Of a DNA stretch of 52,862 bases, positions 16,121-25,043 are shown in pieces. The translations under genes were made by a program, and so were the position numbers. The first letter of the stretch is position 1, and each line of letters opens with the position of its first letter. The notes under the pieces are model-generated. The model made no database searches, was not told where the DNA came from, and saw nothing but the letters and a program-made list of their open reading frames with translations. The stretch lies in IMG/VR virus record IMGVR_UViG_3300008012_000037, positions 1 through 52,862 of that record. One strand, given 5' to 3'. The DNA comes from a virus.

Positions 16121-18715
16121 ATGGTATCAGAACAAACATCAAACGATTTATTCAACAAGATAAGAAGCAAATTTGGTAATGTACACATAGGTGACAGCCA
16201 AGGGCAATCGACATCAGATCCAAACGATGCTGTATTTTTTGACTTTGAATTCAAGGAAGATGCTGATACATTTGGAAGAATAAGCATAAGCCTCGCAGAC
16301 GGGGAAACAGTAAAAGTATTTTACAGCAGAGATTTGGTTGAAAAAATAGATGAAGATTCAAAATCTGATTGGTATCTTTTCTTGAAAGAACTAAAAGACT
16401 TTGCTGTAGAGCATTCATTAGGATTTGACGTGAGAGATATCACCAAATCAAACCTAACACAGCAGGATTTTAAGAATCTAGCAGATACAAACAAAACGGT
16501 AAATACAGACGATATGTCAGAAGAATTATCTAGAATCACAAAACTAGCAGGTTTAGAAACTGTGGCCGAAGGATTAACCGGCACAGCAACAAGATCATTT
16601 GAAAACCTAGACAAAACAAGATTAATAATTAGACACAAAGGCAAAGTTGATGAGACTGTGCCGGGAGCAAGATCAAGACAGATACAATCACTATACATCG
16701 AAAACGAAGACGGCGAAAGATTTAAGTATCCTATTATTCATCTAGCAGGTGCGAGAGCAATGACAAGACACGTTGCCAACGGTGGAAAACCATATGATGA
16801 TTTTGGAAAGCACATTGTTGCTACTTCAGAGGACATTGCCAAACTTAATTCTTTCACTAGATACGTTGCCAATAAAGATCAATTAAATGATTCGGCAGGC
16901 GATATAATTGACCAGACAAAACTAAAATTAGAAAATTTAAGATCATATATGAAAAATTTATCAAAACAGTCACATTATGAAACTGCTAGTAAAGATTTCA
17001 AAACAGCAGAGCAACAGATACTAGACGACGAGACAGCAAACCAATACAGAGAAAAGTTTACTTTAAAAAATTTAGATAGCAGAGTAGAAGAAGCGTTACC
17101 TTTGATCCATAGTGTAATGAAAGAATTTGATGACAAACCGTTATCACAAAAAGATATTGAAATTCCACCTCCAGTAGACGGAGGCGCGGTTGTCCAACAG
17201 TTTTTAGCAAATCCAGACAAACAATTGGTTCTGAACAAAGACAAAGGCGAGTTGTCAAGTAGAGAAATGAAATTCACTCAAGACCAGAGAGGCAAGAATC
17301 AAATGTTTGCCACTATCCTAAGCGACATAGCAGAAAGACTATTGGTCAAAGATCCTAAAGACGATATCGTGGCTAATTTTGCCAGCGACATAGCAGATCA
17401 AATAGGCAACGAAGGTACTCCATTTTTCAAACCAGACAAAAACTATATCAAAAATAAGAAGATAGCCTATCAATTGGCAAAAAGATATGCGGATGATGTA
17501 AAAAGAATGAAACAAGATCCTGAATTTGCAGATGAGATTAGAAAAAGTCCTAGCGAATTTGCTCCAAAAAAAGACAGAATGGGCAAAGCCAAAGAAAGCG
17601 AACTAGCAAAATTTGAAAATTGGGCAAATAGATTAGAAGCAAGAGTAAATGAAGGCACTTGGGCACTACCCAATCAGGACTCGGCAGGAGCAGACTTCAA
17701 AGATCTCGAAGCGGCAATGTCGAAAGATATGCCTGTAGGCACTGATGCCATGAATGCCACTGGTATCCTATCAGATCTAGGGTTTGGCGATGACGAACTT
17801 TATGATGACCTAGGTAGTCTCTATGACGAAAAAGGCCCAGATGCTGACGGAAGAGAGTTGGTACATAATTACGTTCTAAACAGAATTTTGAAATCATCTA
17901 GAGTGAATGATTATTACACTCCAGAAGAACAAGAAAATCTAAAAAATGCTGTGCATTCCAATGCGGACAAGTTTGCCAAAAATAAAGAAGACAATCCGAT
18001 GAGAGGAACTTCAGGCGACATAGATGCTTTCAATGCCGAGTCAGAAGAACCGGTAGAAGAAGGTCAGAAACCATATGTATCAATGTACAGAGGCGACGAC
18101 GGAAAAATGATATACGACGTATTAGACAAAGACGGTGAATCAGCATACAAGTCGTCAGATGAAAAAGTAGCAACTGCCTATCTAAGAAAGAATTTTGACA
18201 AACTTTCCGGAACTGCACTGGACGATGTGAACGAAAATCCAGAAGCAAATCAAGAAATGTCAATGGACTATGAATACACAGGCGACGACGGTGAGACAGC
18301 ATACGGCACACTCCACTACAAAGTGATTAATGGCAAAGTGGACCCAAATTCATTGAGGGGTGAATCAGAGTACGAAGGAAATGCCAAAGTGGACGACGAA
18401 TTTGCCACAGACATGGTCAAGCCGGGTGGATCCGATCACGAAGACGCACTTCAGGCCGCTCAAGACGATTATGAGTACGAGTCACAGCGTATGCAGTCAA
18501 AATTTGGTGAAGGCAACCAGTTTGCCCAGGCAGTCAACAAGGCCAAAGCGGCTGGTATGAAGGCTGGAGATAAATTTAAAGTAGGCGACAAAGAATACAC
18601 ATTAAAAGACGCCATTGAACAAGCAGGACTACAATTAGAAGAATTTTTTTCTGAAGAAGAACTTGCTGTCGAAAACGAAATAAGCAGAATCAAAAACCTC
18701 GCAAATTACCAATAA
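16121..18715 (+). CDS. Large acidic internal virion-type protein, unknown
   Basis: An 864-residue protein rich in Asp, Glu and Lys. Residues ~1-140 form an alpha/beta domain. EELSRITKLAGLETVAEG (~150) marks a helix repeated near the end as ENEISRIKNLANYQ. The segment DKTRLIIRHKGKVDETVPGA begins a second folded domain with IHLAGARAMTRHVANGGKPY. The last third has short tandem-like units (YVSMYRGDDGKMIYDVLDKD, YEYTGDDGETAYGTLHYKV). I recall large marine phage proteins of this type in virions but know no function. It sits in the late block with its own leaderless box. It might be injected with the DNA. Confidence 0.7.
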   Translation: MVSEQTSNDLFNKIRSKFGNVHIGDSQGQSTSDPNDAVFFDFEFKEDADTFGRISISLADGETVKVFYSRDLVEKIDEDSKSDWYLFLKELKDFAVEHSLGFDVRDITKSNLTQQDFKNLADTNKTVNTDDMSEELSRITKLAGLETVAEGLTGTATRSFENLDKTRLIIRHKGKVDETVPGARSRQIQSLYIENEDGERFKYPIIHLAGARAMTRHVANGGKPYDDFGKHIVATSEDIAKLNSFTRYVANKDQLNDSAGDIIDQTKLKLENLRSYMKNLSKQSHYETASKDFKTAEQQILDDETANQYREKFTLKNLDSRVEEALPLIHSVMKEFDDKPLSQKDIEIPPPVDGGAVVQQFLANPDKQLVLNKDKGELSSREMKFTQDQRGKNQMFATILSDIAERLLVKDPKDDIVANFASDIADQIGNEGTPFFKPDKNYIKNKKIAYQLAKRYADDVKRMKQDPEFADEIRKSPSEFAPKKDRMGKAKESELAKFENWANRLEARVNEGTWALPNQDSAGADFKDLEAAMSKDMPVGTDAMNATGILSDLGFGDDELYDDLGSLYDEKGPDADGRELVHNYVLNRILKSSRVNDYYTPEEQENLKNAVHSNADKFAKNKEDNPMRGTSGDIDAFNAESEEPVEEGQKPYVSMYRGDDGKMIYDVLDKDGESAYKSSDEKVATAYLRKNFDKLSGTALDDVNENPEANQEMSMDYEYTGDDGETAYGTLHYKVINGKVDPNSLRGESEYEGNAKVDDEFATDMVKPGGSDHEDALQAAQDDYEYESQRMQSKFGEGNQFAQAVNKAKAAGMKAGDKFKVGDKEYTLKDAIEQAGLQLEEFFSEEELAVENEISRIKNLANYQ

Positions 18716-18730
18716 TAGTACTAGACTTTA

Positions 18731-18777
18731 GATAAATAACAGTGTATATTATGCAGTAAATGTCTAATATACATTTA
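18731..18777 (+). promoter_or_regulatory. gp32 leader: GATAAATA box and hairpin
   Basis: GATAAATA (18731-18738) is a late-type promoter box for gp32. Downstream, TAAATGT (18757-18763) and ACATTTA (18771-18777) form a 7-bp stem with a 7-nt loop in the ~70-nt leader. T4 gp32 represses its own translation through a leader structure and adjacent unstructured A/U-rich RNA, so this could be an analogous operator (inference). Confidence 0.4.
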
Positions 18778-18815
18778 GGCAAAAACAAACATAGGCACAC
18801 AAGGAGGCTTACATT

Positions 18816-19796
18816 ATGGCTACATTGGCTGAAATAAGAGCGAAGTTAAAATCTCAAGAAGTGAATCGCTCCACTTCAAACACAGGCGGCGACAACGCCA
18901 TTTATCCACATTGGAACATACAGGAAGGACAAGAAGCAGTTATTAGATTCTTGCCAGACAAGGACACTGCTAATACCTTTTTCTGGACTGAAAGAGCAAT
19001 GATCAAATTACCGTTTGCGGGTATAAAAGGTCAGGCAGATTCAAGACCAGTTCAGGTACAAGTACCTTGTATGGAGATGTATGGCAAAACCTGTCCAGTA
19101 CTGACGGAAGTCAGACCTTGGTTCAAAGACAAATCAATGGAAGACATGGGCAGAAAATATTGGAAGAAAAAATCTTACATCTTCCAAGGATTTGTTGTAC
19201 AAAATCCATTAGCGGAAGAAACAACTCCTGAAAATCCAATTAGAAGATTTATAATTGGTCCTCAGATCTTTAATATTATCAGAGCGGCATTACTTGATCC
19301 AGAAATGGAAGAACTGCCAACTGATAGCGTAAGAGGAGTAGATTTCAGAATAACTAAAACTTCAAAAGGTGGTTATGCTGACTATTCAACTTCTAAATGG
19401 TCAAGAAGAGAAAGAGCATTGGACGAGGCAGAGAGAGCCGCGATCGATACTCACGGATTGCACAATCTAAGTGACTTCAGACCAAAAGAGCCAACCGAAG
19501 CAGAGGTAAAAATAATCAAAGAATTATTTGAACAATCTGTGGAAGGAGAGGCATATGATCTGGACAAATACGGGCAATACTTTAGACCAGCGGGTGTAAG
19601 TTACAATGCTAATCAGGTGCAGACACCAAAAGTAGAAACACCAGCACCAACTGAAGCAAAGGCTGAACCTGTGGTAGCAGAAGCGAAAGAAACAGCACCT
19701 GCTCCAGAAAGTAAACCCGAAACTGCTCCAGCAGGCGATAGTGCCAAAAGAGCAGAGGACATCTTGAAACTTATCAGATCAAGACAAGCAAAATAA
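18816..19796 (+). CDS. gp32: gp32-like single-stranded DNA-binding protein
   Basis: A 326-residue SSB of the T4 type. The N-terminal basic segment (LAEIRAKLKSQEVNRSTSN) corresponds to the cooperativity domain. The OB-fold core includes YPHWNIQEGQEAVIRFLPDK and the Cys-containing zinc region PCMEMYGKTCPVL. The C-terminal third is acidic and Ala/Pro/Glu-rich (ETPAPTEAKAEPVVAEAKET), the usual protein-interaction tail. AAGGAGG at 18801-18807 gives a perfect Shine-Dalgarno. It coats ssDNA in replication and recombination and loads UvsX/UvsY, which follow directly. Confidence 0.93.
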   Translation: MATLAEIRAKLKSQEVNRSTSNTGGDNAIYPHWNIQEGQEAVIRFLPDKDTANTFFWTERAMIKLPFAGIKGQADSRPVQVQVPCMEMYGKTCPVLTEVRPWFKDKSMEDMGRKYWKKKSYIFQGFVVQNPLAEETTPENPIRRFIIGPQIFNIIRAALLDPEMEELPTDSVRGVDFRITKTSKGGYADYSTSKWSRRERALDEAERAAIDTHGLHNLSDFRPKEPTEAEVKIIKELFEQSVEGEAYDLDKYGQYFRPAGVSYNANQVQTPKVETPAPTEAKAEPVVAEAKETAPAPESKPETAPAGDSAKRAEDILKLIRSRQAK

Positions 19797-19807
19797 ACCC
19801 CTTAACT

Positions 19808-19848
19808 TACCAAGTGACTATATTGATTGACAGTATAGTCACAAGGTA
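19808..19848 (+). promoter_or_regulatory. Operator-like inverted repeat around the uvsX promoter
   Basis: Arms TACCAAGTGACTATA (19808-19822) and TATAGTCACAAGGTA (19834-19848) pair at 13 of 15 positions, with an uninterrupted 9-bp GTGACTATA core and an 11-nt centre. The -35 (TTGACA, 19827-19832) lies in the centre and the -10 (TAATAT, 19850-19855) abuts the right arm. No T-run follows, so a repressor or activator site is likelier than a terminator. Confidence 0.6.
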
Positions 19849-19855
19849 GTAATAT
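19827..19855 (+). promoter_or_regulatory. Sigma70-like promoter of uvsX
   Basis: TTGACA (19827-19832), 17-nt spacer, TAATAT (19850-19855). The last -10 base is 7 nt before ATG 19862, so transcription would begin at the start codon itself. Confidence 0.65.
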
Positions 19856-19861
19856 AACACT

Positions 19862-20941
19862 ATGACAAAACCATTTGATATAACAAAATTTAGAAAAAAC
19901 ATTACAAAATCAATACAAGGTCTAGGAATTGGGTTCAGTGATCCCACAGACTGGATCTCAACAGGAAATTACGCACTCAACTACTTGATTTCTGGAGATT
20001 TCAACAAAGGTATACCTCTAGGAAAAGTTTCCGTACTTGCGGGAGAGTCGGGTGCTGGTAAGAGTTACATAGCATCAGGAAACATAATCAAGAACGCACA
20101 GGAACAAGGCATCTATGTAATCTTGATAGATTCTGAAAACGCACTAGATGAAACTTGGTTACAGGCATTGGGTGTTGACACAGATGAAAAAAAATTACTC
20201 AAATTAAGTCTATCCATGATCGACGACGTGGCCAAGACAGTTTCAGAATTTATGAAATCCTACAAAGAGGAAAATGCTGACAATAGAGAAGGTGCACCAA
20301 AAGTACTATTCGTAATAGATTCTCTAGGAATGTTGCTTACTCCTACAGATGTTGATCAGTTTGAGAAAGGTGAAATGAAGGGCGACTTGGGTAGAAAACC
20401 AAAGGCTCTTACAGCACTCGTAAGAAACTGTGTTAATATGTTTGGAAGTTGGAATGTTGGTTTGGTAGCAACCAACCATACCTACGCATCACAGGATATG
20501 TTTGATCCAGACGACAAGATATCGGGCGGTCAGGGATTCATTTACGCAAGTTCTATTGTGATAGCGATGAAAAAATTAAAACTAAAAGAAGACGAAAAAG
20601 GTAACAAGGTGACAGATGTTAGGGGTATAAGAGCGGCCTGTAAGGTCATGAAGACTCGTTATGCCAAACCATTCGAAAGTGTACAGGTAAAAATTCCATA
20701 TGACACAGGAATGGATCCATATTCTGGCTTGATTGACTTGTTTGAGAAAAAAGGTTTACTAAAACAAACTGGTAATCGTCTCAAGTATGTTGATTCAAAA
20801 GGAAAAGAAATCATAGAGTTCCGAAAAAACTGGACTGGTGATAAATTAACTACAATTATGGAAGATTTTAACAACACAATCGACCATAATGCAGTTGAAC
20901 CAGAACAGGAGACAGCAGAGGATGAACGAAATGACTCATGA
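19862..20941 (+). CDS. uvsX: UvsX-like RecA-family recombinase
   Basis: A 359-residue strand-exchange ATPase. Walker A is GESGAGKS (residues 61-68), Walker B is VLFVIDSLGML (near 150), and the L1/L2 DNA-binding region includes GSWNVGLVATNHTYAS and the ISGGQGFIYASS segment. T4 UvsX has 391 residues. It forms filaments on gp32-coated ssDNA with the help of UvsY for recombination-dependent replication. No Shine-Dalgarno precedes the start, in line with a leaderless message. The last codons overlap the next small gene. Confidence 0.95.
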   Translation: MTKPFDITKFRKNITKSIQGLGIGFSDPTDWISTGNYALNYLISGDFNKGIPLGKVSVLAGESGAGKSYIASGNIIKNAQEQGIYVILIDSENALDETWLQALGVDTDEKKLLKLSLSMIDDVAKTVSEFMKSYKEENADNREGAPKVLFVIDSLGMLLTPTDVDQFEKGEMKGDLGRKPKALTALVRNCVNMFGSWNVGLVATNHTYASQDMFDPDDKISGGQGFIYASSIVIAMKKLKLKEDEKGNKVTDVRGIRAACKVMKTRYAKPFESVQVKIPYDTGMDPYSGLIDLFEKKGLLKQTGNRLKYVDSKGKEIIEFRKNWTGDKLTTIMEDFNNTIDHNAVEPEQETAEDERNDS

Positions 20942-21146
20942 GCAGATTGAAGAACTGTGGACCACAGTTTCTAACTATCTTCCGGATAGAGCCAAAATAG
21001 ACTGTGCCGTTGATTTCGTTAAAACGCTTTTTGACCAAGGTGTTGAGGTAAGTGAATTAAAGGCCGCAGGAGAATACGACGATAAGTTAGAACAAGCAAT
21101 AGAAACAGTTCTTGATGATGTTGAAGAAGAAGATTATGAGGAATAA
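20922..21146 (+). CDS. Small acidic protein between uvsX and uvsY
   Basis: A 74-residue acidic protein from ATG 20922 (MNEMTHEQIEELWTTVSNYL); an in-frame ATG at 20931 is an alternative. AGGAGA at 20907-20912 supports 20922. It has an Asp/Glu-rich tail (DDVEEEDYEE). It overlaps uvsX by 20 nt and the next gene by one base, so it belongs to the recombination operon. I recall small acidic proteins in this position in cyanophages without known function. Confidence 0.75.
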   Translation: MNEMTHEQIEELWTTVSNYLPDRAKIDCAVDFVKTLFDQGVEVSELKAAGEYDDKLEQAIETVLDDVEEEDYEE

Positions 21147-21604
21147 TGAGTTGGTATTCAGAAGTAAGTAAAGATATCTCAAAGATACCAGAATGCATAC
21201 AGCATTTCAATAATGAACTTTTACAGGCAAAAAACGAAGTAAGAATTTTTGGCAATCTAGAAAAAGCGTCAGCATCTATGCCGGGAATTGTGGAGCAAAG
21301 ATTCAACCAACTGCAGGAAATTGAAGCAATATTGGAATACCTAAATATTGAAAAAAGAAGATTGAGATCGTCAACATTCAAAAAATTTTTAGAAAACTAT
21401 CAAAGAGCTCTATCAAGCCGTGACGTGGAAAAATATGTGGATGGTGAATCCGATGTTGTAGACATGGAAAAAATAGTAAATGAATTTGCTCTTGTTCGTA
21501 ACAAATGGTTAGGTGTTCTAAAAGGTCTTGATCAAAAACAATGGCAACTTACCAATATTGTCAAACTAAGAGTGGCAGGTATGGAAGATGCCTCAATCAA
21601 ATAG
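21146..21604 (+). CDS. uvsY: UvsY-like recombination mediator
   Basis: A 152-residue helical protein. The core NIEKRRLRSSTFKKFLENYQ, RALSSRDVEKYVDGESDVVD and LVRNKWLGVLKGLDQKQWQL-TNIVKLRVAGMEDA resembles cyanophage UvsY, which helps UvsX displace gp32 from ssDNA (T4 UvsY: 137 residues). Position two genes after uvsX supports this. The N-terminal ~50 residues are less conserved. The assignment is from pattern recall and moderate. Confidence 0.7.
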   Translation: MSWYSEVSKDISKIPECIQHFNNELLQAKNEVRIFGNLEKASASMPGIVEQRFNQLQEIEAILEYLNIEKRRLRSSTFKKFLENYQRALSSRDVEKYVDGESDVVDMEKIVNEFALVRNKWLGVLKGLDQKQWQLTNIVKLRVAGMEDASIK

Positions 21605-22214
21605 AATCATATTAACCGACGTAGATGGCGTCTTACTAGAATGGGAGAACCATTTTACGAAATGGATGTTACAAAAATCATATTTTGATGAACATGGTAA
21701 CAGATACTTCCCCCATAAGTTAATACCAGATCAACAGAACAAATACGAAATGGCCGAAAGATTTGGCGTCACAAAAGATGAAATTAGAAAACATATACGA
21801 GAGTTCAACAGGAGTGCTTGGATGGGCACACAGAGGCCGATGCTTGAATCACAGACGTGGGTCAAACTGTTGGCCGCGGAAGGTTGGACATTCATACCAA
21901 TAACATCTCAGACTTCTGACATACCCGCCCAGCAACTGCGTAAGAGAAGACTAGGTGAATTATACGGAGACAAAATTTTCACAAATTATCTTATATTAGG
22001 AACTGGAGCAGACAAAGACAGTGCATTAGCCGAATTCCATGGAACCGGACTGTATTGGGTCGAGGACAAGCCTCATAACGCATTAGCCGGGCTCAAATAC
22101 GGTTTAAAGCCTATATTAATCGACCATGCATACAATCGAGACTTTGAACATCCGGAGGTTTTACGAGTAAATAATTGGAAAGATATACATCAGATACTAT
22201 CGGGAAAAAAATGA
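21588..22214 (+). CDS. HAD-superfamily phosphatase-like protein
   Basis: A 208-residue protein. HAD motif I is ILTDVDGVLLEW (D10 and D12 by count), motif II is the Ser/Thr of FIPITSQT, motif III the Lys in GADKDSALAEF, and motif IV VEDKPHNA. A cap-like helical insert (residues 25-80) lies between I and II. It probably dephosphorylates a small phosphorylated substrate such as a nucleotide or sugar phosphate; which one cannot be read. It overlaps uvsY by 17 nt and the following glycosyltransferase by 4 nt (ATGA). Confidence 0.82.
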   Translation: MPQSNRIILTDVDGVLLEWENHFTKWMLQKSYFDEHGNRYFPHKLIPDQQNKYEMAERFGVTKDEIRKHIREFNRSAWMGTQRPMLESQTWVKLLAAEGWTFIPITSQTSDIPAQQLRKRRLGELYGDKIFTNYLILGTGADKDSALAEFHGTGLYWVEDKPHNALAGLKYGLKPILIDHAYNRDFEHPEVLRVNNWKDIHQILSGKK

Positions 22215-22885
22215 AAGTTTACGTTGGTTGGGACAGCAGAGAAGATATCGCTTACCAGGTCTGTGAACACAGCATCAAGCGGAGAGATCCCGGAGCAGAA
22301 GTAATTCCTTTGAAGCAAAAAGAAATGCGTGAGTCGGGTCTATATAGGCGTGACATAGATAAACTCGCATCGACTGAATTTACTTTCACAAGATTTTTTA
22401 TACCATTTCTACAAGATTACAAAGGATGGGCAGTGTTCTGTGATTGCGATTTTGTTTGGAAAGTGCCGGCAAAAGAATTAGAAAAATATTGTGATGAATC
22501 AAAAGCCGTGGTTTGCGTACAACACGATTATACACCGCAAGAAGGAACCAAAATGGATGGACAAATACAGACAGTTTATCCTAGAAAAAATTGGAGTTCC
22601 ATGGTATTATGGAATTGTGGTCATGAAAAAAACAAACTACTTACACCAGATCTTATTAACAAAGAATCGGGTGCCTTTTTACATAGATTCCAATGGTTAG
22701 AAGACAAAGACATAGGATCATTACCTCATCATTACAATTGGTTAGTAGGATGGTATAAAGAACCAAAAGACGGACAGCCTAAAATATTACATTACACAGA
22801 AGGCGGACCTTGGTTTGAGGGTTATAGAGATTGCGAGTACGCTGATGATTGGAAAAAAGAAGTAATAAATCTTTTTTCGGCATGA
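22211..22885 (+). CDS. Glycosyltransferase-like protein (GT-A, DxD)
   Basis: A 224-residue protein from ATG 22211 (MKVYVGWDSREDIAYQVCEH). The DxD motif is WAVFCDCDFVW, and a GT8-like layout follows: substrate-selecting residues after TVYPRKNWSSMVLWNCGHEK and a C-terminal ILHYTEGGPWFEGY. Such enzymes transfer a sugar from an NDP-sugar with a divalent metal. The longer frame from 22175 is rejected since it only reads through the HAD gene. First gene of the 10-kb glycan cluster; ATGA overlaps couple it on both sides. Confidence 0.75.
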   Translation: MKVYVGWDSREDIAYQVCEHSIKRRDPGAEVIPLKQKEMRESGLYRRDIDKLASTEFTFTRFFIPFLQDYKGWAVFCDCDFVWKVPAKELEKYCDESKAVVCVQHDYTPQEGTKMDGQIQTVYPRKNWSSMVLWNCGHEKNKLLTPDLINKESGAFLHRFQWLEDKDIGSLPHHYNWLVGWYKEPKDGQPKILHYTEGGPWFEGYRDCEYADDWKKEVINLFSA

Positions 22886-23349
22886 TAACTGAAAAAATAA
22901 AAAATCACACTATTAAAGAAAGTATTGGAAATTTAAAATTTTTTATAATTAGAAATTTTGTTGAACTAAAAACCTACGACAAAATTTATGAATGTTTTAA
23001 TAACACATCTCACAGACATTGGTCAGAAGTAAAAGAAAACAACAAATTTGTGCTGAAGGAACAATTTTGGCACCTTTCAGAAATAAATTCCGATTTTGAA
23101 GCAAACAAATGGACAGGCTATTGGTTTTTCAAACAACGTGGCGACAGAAGAGCAATCCAATATAAAGTGTTATCCCCGGATGGCGAATCAAATGCCTATC
23201 ATTATCACGGAAATGTATTATTGCTCATATCCCCCAATCAACACAATATAAAAATGCAAGACGTGGAAATTTCTATGCCGGTGACACCTGTTTGTAAAAT
23301 TGTTTTTGAAACCAACGAATCAAGAGCCCTTGATCGATTGTTTGAGTAG
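22882..23349 (+). CDS. Protein of unknown function in the glycan cluster
   Basis: A 155-residue protein from ATG 22882 (MITEKIKNHTIKESIGNLKF), coupled by an ATGA overlap to the preceding glycosyltransferase. The C-terminal half is beta-rich with NAYHYHGNVLLLISPNQHNI and MPVTPVCKIVFETNESRAL. I do not recognise the family. The 3' end overlaps the convergent 23320-24060 gene by 30 nt. The longer frame from 22849 starts inside the previous gene and is not preferred. Confidence 0.6.
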   Translation: MITEKIKNHTIKESIGNLKFFIIRNFVELKTYDKIYECFNNTSHRHWSEVKENNKFVLKEQFWHLSEINSDFEANKWTGYWFFKQRGDRRAIQYKVLSPDGESNAYHYHGNVLLLISPNQHNIKMQDVEISMPVTPVCKIVFETNESRALDRLFE

Positions 23350-24060
23350 ATCGACGTCAGTTTTGAGATACCTATCTCTTACCATGGACCAAACAAAATC
23401 ATCTCGCTGATTTATATTAAGGTGTTTTCTAACGTTCACGGCGGTATCGTCAAAAATTTTTGATGCTTTACATATTACTCCTGGAAGAAATATACACCTA
23501 CCTATCTTTCTTGCTAATTTTTGAGTATAAGTGTCAACAAACCAATGCCAAAAAAACGGCGGTGCCAGCCATCCTAGGGTGTCAATCCATTTTCTGTGAA
23601 CAAAAAAATGTGGTGCTCCAAGTGGTTCATCACCAACATAAACGTATTTAGATTTTTGTGAAACAAATTTTTCTTTTCCTTTTTTACCATCCCAAGGCAC
23701 AACCATACATATCTTATCATCATGTAAATTGAACGTATTTTTAATTTCGGTGTCCCAATTTTCGGTTTTGAATTCAACATCATCGCCGGCCAGCATGACA
23801 ATATGTCCAACTGATTTGTAAGCCATTTGATTCCAACTGTAAGCAGTGGACTGGTTTGGCCCTACAATATAATTCTTCTTATCTAATATCTTTTTGTATT
23901 CTTCTAACTTGGGATCGTCATCGTTCAGATAGAACAAAAATTCTATACTATTAGAATTTGATGACTTTTTTATTGCCGAATCAACGAACCTCTTGGCCAA
24001 CTCGGGCCTGCCACGAGAAGGTAGACATAAAGATATATCTATATCAGTTTGTTTTTCCAT
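23320..24060 (-). CDS. GT2-like glycosyltransferase
   Basis: A 246-residue protein. The opening DISLCLPSRGRPELAKRFVD is a GT2-type nucleotide-sugar-binding start. The metal motif is IVMLAGDDVEF near residue 90, followed by PLGAPHFFVHRKWIDTLGWL and PPFFWHWFVDTYTQKLARKI with the acceptor-side Asp. It is the last gene of a five-gene minus-strand block, overlapping the epimerase gene by 22 nt. Likely adds a sugar to a phage or host glycan; acceptor unknown. Confidence 0.8.
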   Translation of the reverse strand: MEKQTDIDISLCLPSRGRPELAKRFVDSAIKKSSNSNSIEFLFYLNDDDPKLEEYKKILDKKNYIVGPNQSTAYSWNQMAYKSVGHIVMLAGDDVEFKTENWDTEIKNTFNLHDDKICMVVPWDGKKGKEKFVSQKSKYVYVGDEPLGAPHFFVHRKWIDTLGWLAPPFFWHWFVDTYTQKLARKIGRCIFLPGVICKASKIFDDTAVNVRKHLNINQRDDFVWSMVRDRYLKTDVDLLKQSIKGS

Positions 24061-25043
24061 GTGTCCGGGGTGTGCTCGTTTATAATTTCTAAGGGTAAAT
24101 GATATTGGAATTTTTTAGTTCCTTTTAATCTAATATAGTCTGCTGTCTTTTTCACAGCCTGCCTCATATTTGTTGATGTTTTGTATCCCAACAACTCTCT
24201 CGCTTTGTCTGACGAACAGGTAGCCATTTTTACCTCTTGTGGTCTATCTTTGTGGTGTATAGGATCAAGATTTACTCCTGTCTCGTTAGCACAGGCTTCG
24301 GCTAATTCTTTGATTGTTACTGGTTCTTCGTCTGGTCCTATGTTGATAACTTGGCCGACTACATTATCTTGGAATGCCAGAGCATTGAGACAAAATAAAC
24401 AATCGTCAATGTAACTGAAACATCTTTGCTGTTTTCCGTCACCATATATGATAGGTTGTTTTCCTTGTAACATTCTGTTCAACATGATAGACATCACATT
24501 TCTAAATGGATCATCGTACTTTTGCCTAGGACCAACAATGTTGTGTGGTACCGCAATCACATATTCAATGTCATGTGTTTCACACAGTATTCGTAAAACA
24601 TCTTCTCCGGCTTTTTTTGCTATTCCATAAGGATCCTGAGGACGGCATTCGTAATCTTCTTTGTAAGGTAGAATGTCGTGGTGTCCGTATCTTGCCATGC
24701 TAGAACAATAAACAATTCTCTTTACGTTGTTACGTACAGCGGCAGTTATAGTAGTAACTGATGCTTCAAATATATTTCTCGTTATCATTACTGGCGAAAA
24801 GACGGACAGTCCTTCGTGGGCAGTTGCGGCAGTGTGATATACAATGTCGCACCCTTTCATGGCTTTGGTCATATTTTCGAGGTCGCAACAATCCACTTGA
24901 TGAAATTCAACATCCTGTGGAACATTATCAAAAGAACCACCTATCATGTTATCATTACCTGCTACAGTGTGGCCATTTGCTATCATTAGATCGGCAAGAT
25001 GAGATCCTAAAAATCCAGCGACTCCAGTTATGAATATTTTCAT
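24039..25043 (-). CDS. NAD-dependent sugar epimerase/dehydratase (extended SDR)
   Basis: A 334-residue protein. The Rossmann start MKIFITGVAGFLGSHLADLM has GxxGxxG. The catalytic region shows VYCSSMARYGHHDILPYKED and DPYGIAKKAGE with the YxxxK pair, then IVGPRQKYDDPFRNVMSIML and IYGDGKQQRCFSYIDD. These are typical of UDP-glucose 4-epimerase/NDP-sugar epimerases. It supplies an NDP-sugar donor for the adjacent glycosyltransferases (inference). The start is supported by a TTAAATA box 7 nt upstream. Confidence 0.9.
   Translation of the reverse strand: MKIFITGVAGFLGSHLADLMIANGHTVAGNDNMIGGSFDNVPQDVEFHQVDCCDLENMTKAMKGCDIVYHTAATAHEGLSVFSPVMITRNIFEASVTTITAAVRNNVKRIVYCSSMARYGHHDILPYKEDYECRPQDPYGIAKKAGEDVLRILCETHDIEYVIAVPHNIVGPRQKYDDPFRNVMSIMLNRMLQGKQPIIYGDGKQQRCFSYIDDCLFCLNALAFQDNVVGQVINIGPDEEPVTIKELAEACANETGVNLDPIHHKDRPQEVKMATCSSDKARELLGYKTSTNMRQAVKKTADYIRLKGTKKFQYHLPLEIINEHTPDTWKNKLI

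Noticed and set aside
19808-19848. Terminator of gp32
   Set aside because: No T-run after the right arm and the loop contains a promoter -35; operator is a better reading.
22175-22210. Upstream extension of the glycosyltransferase at 22211
   Set aside because: It only reads the HAD gene in another frame; the ATGA overlap at 22211 is the normal coupling in this cluster.
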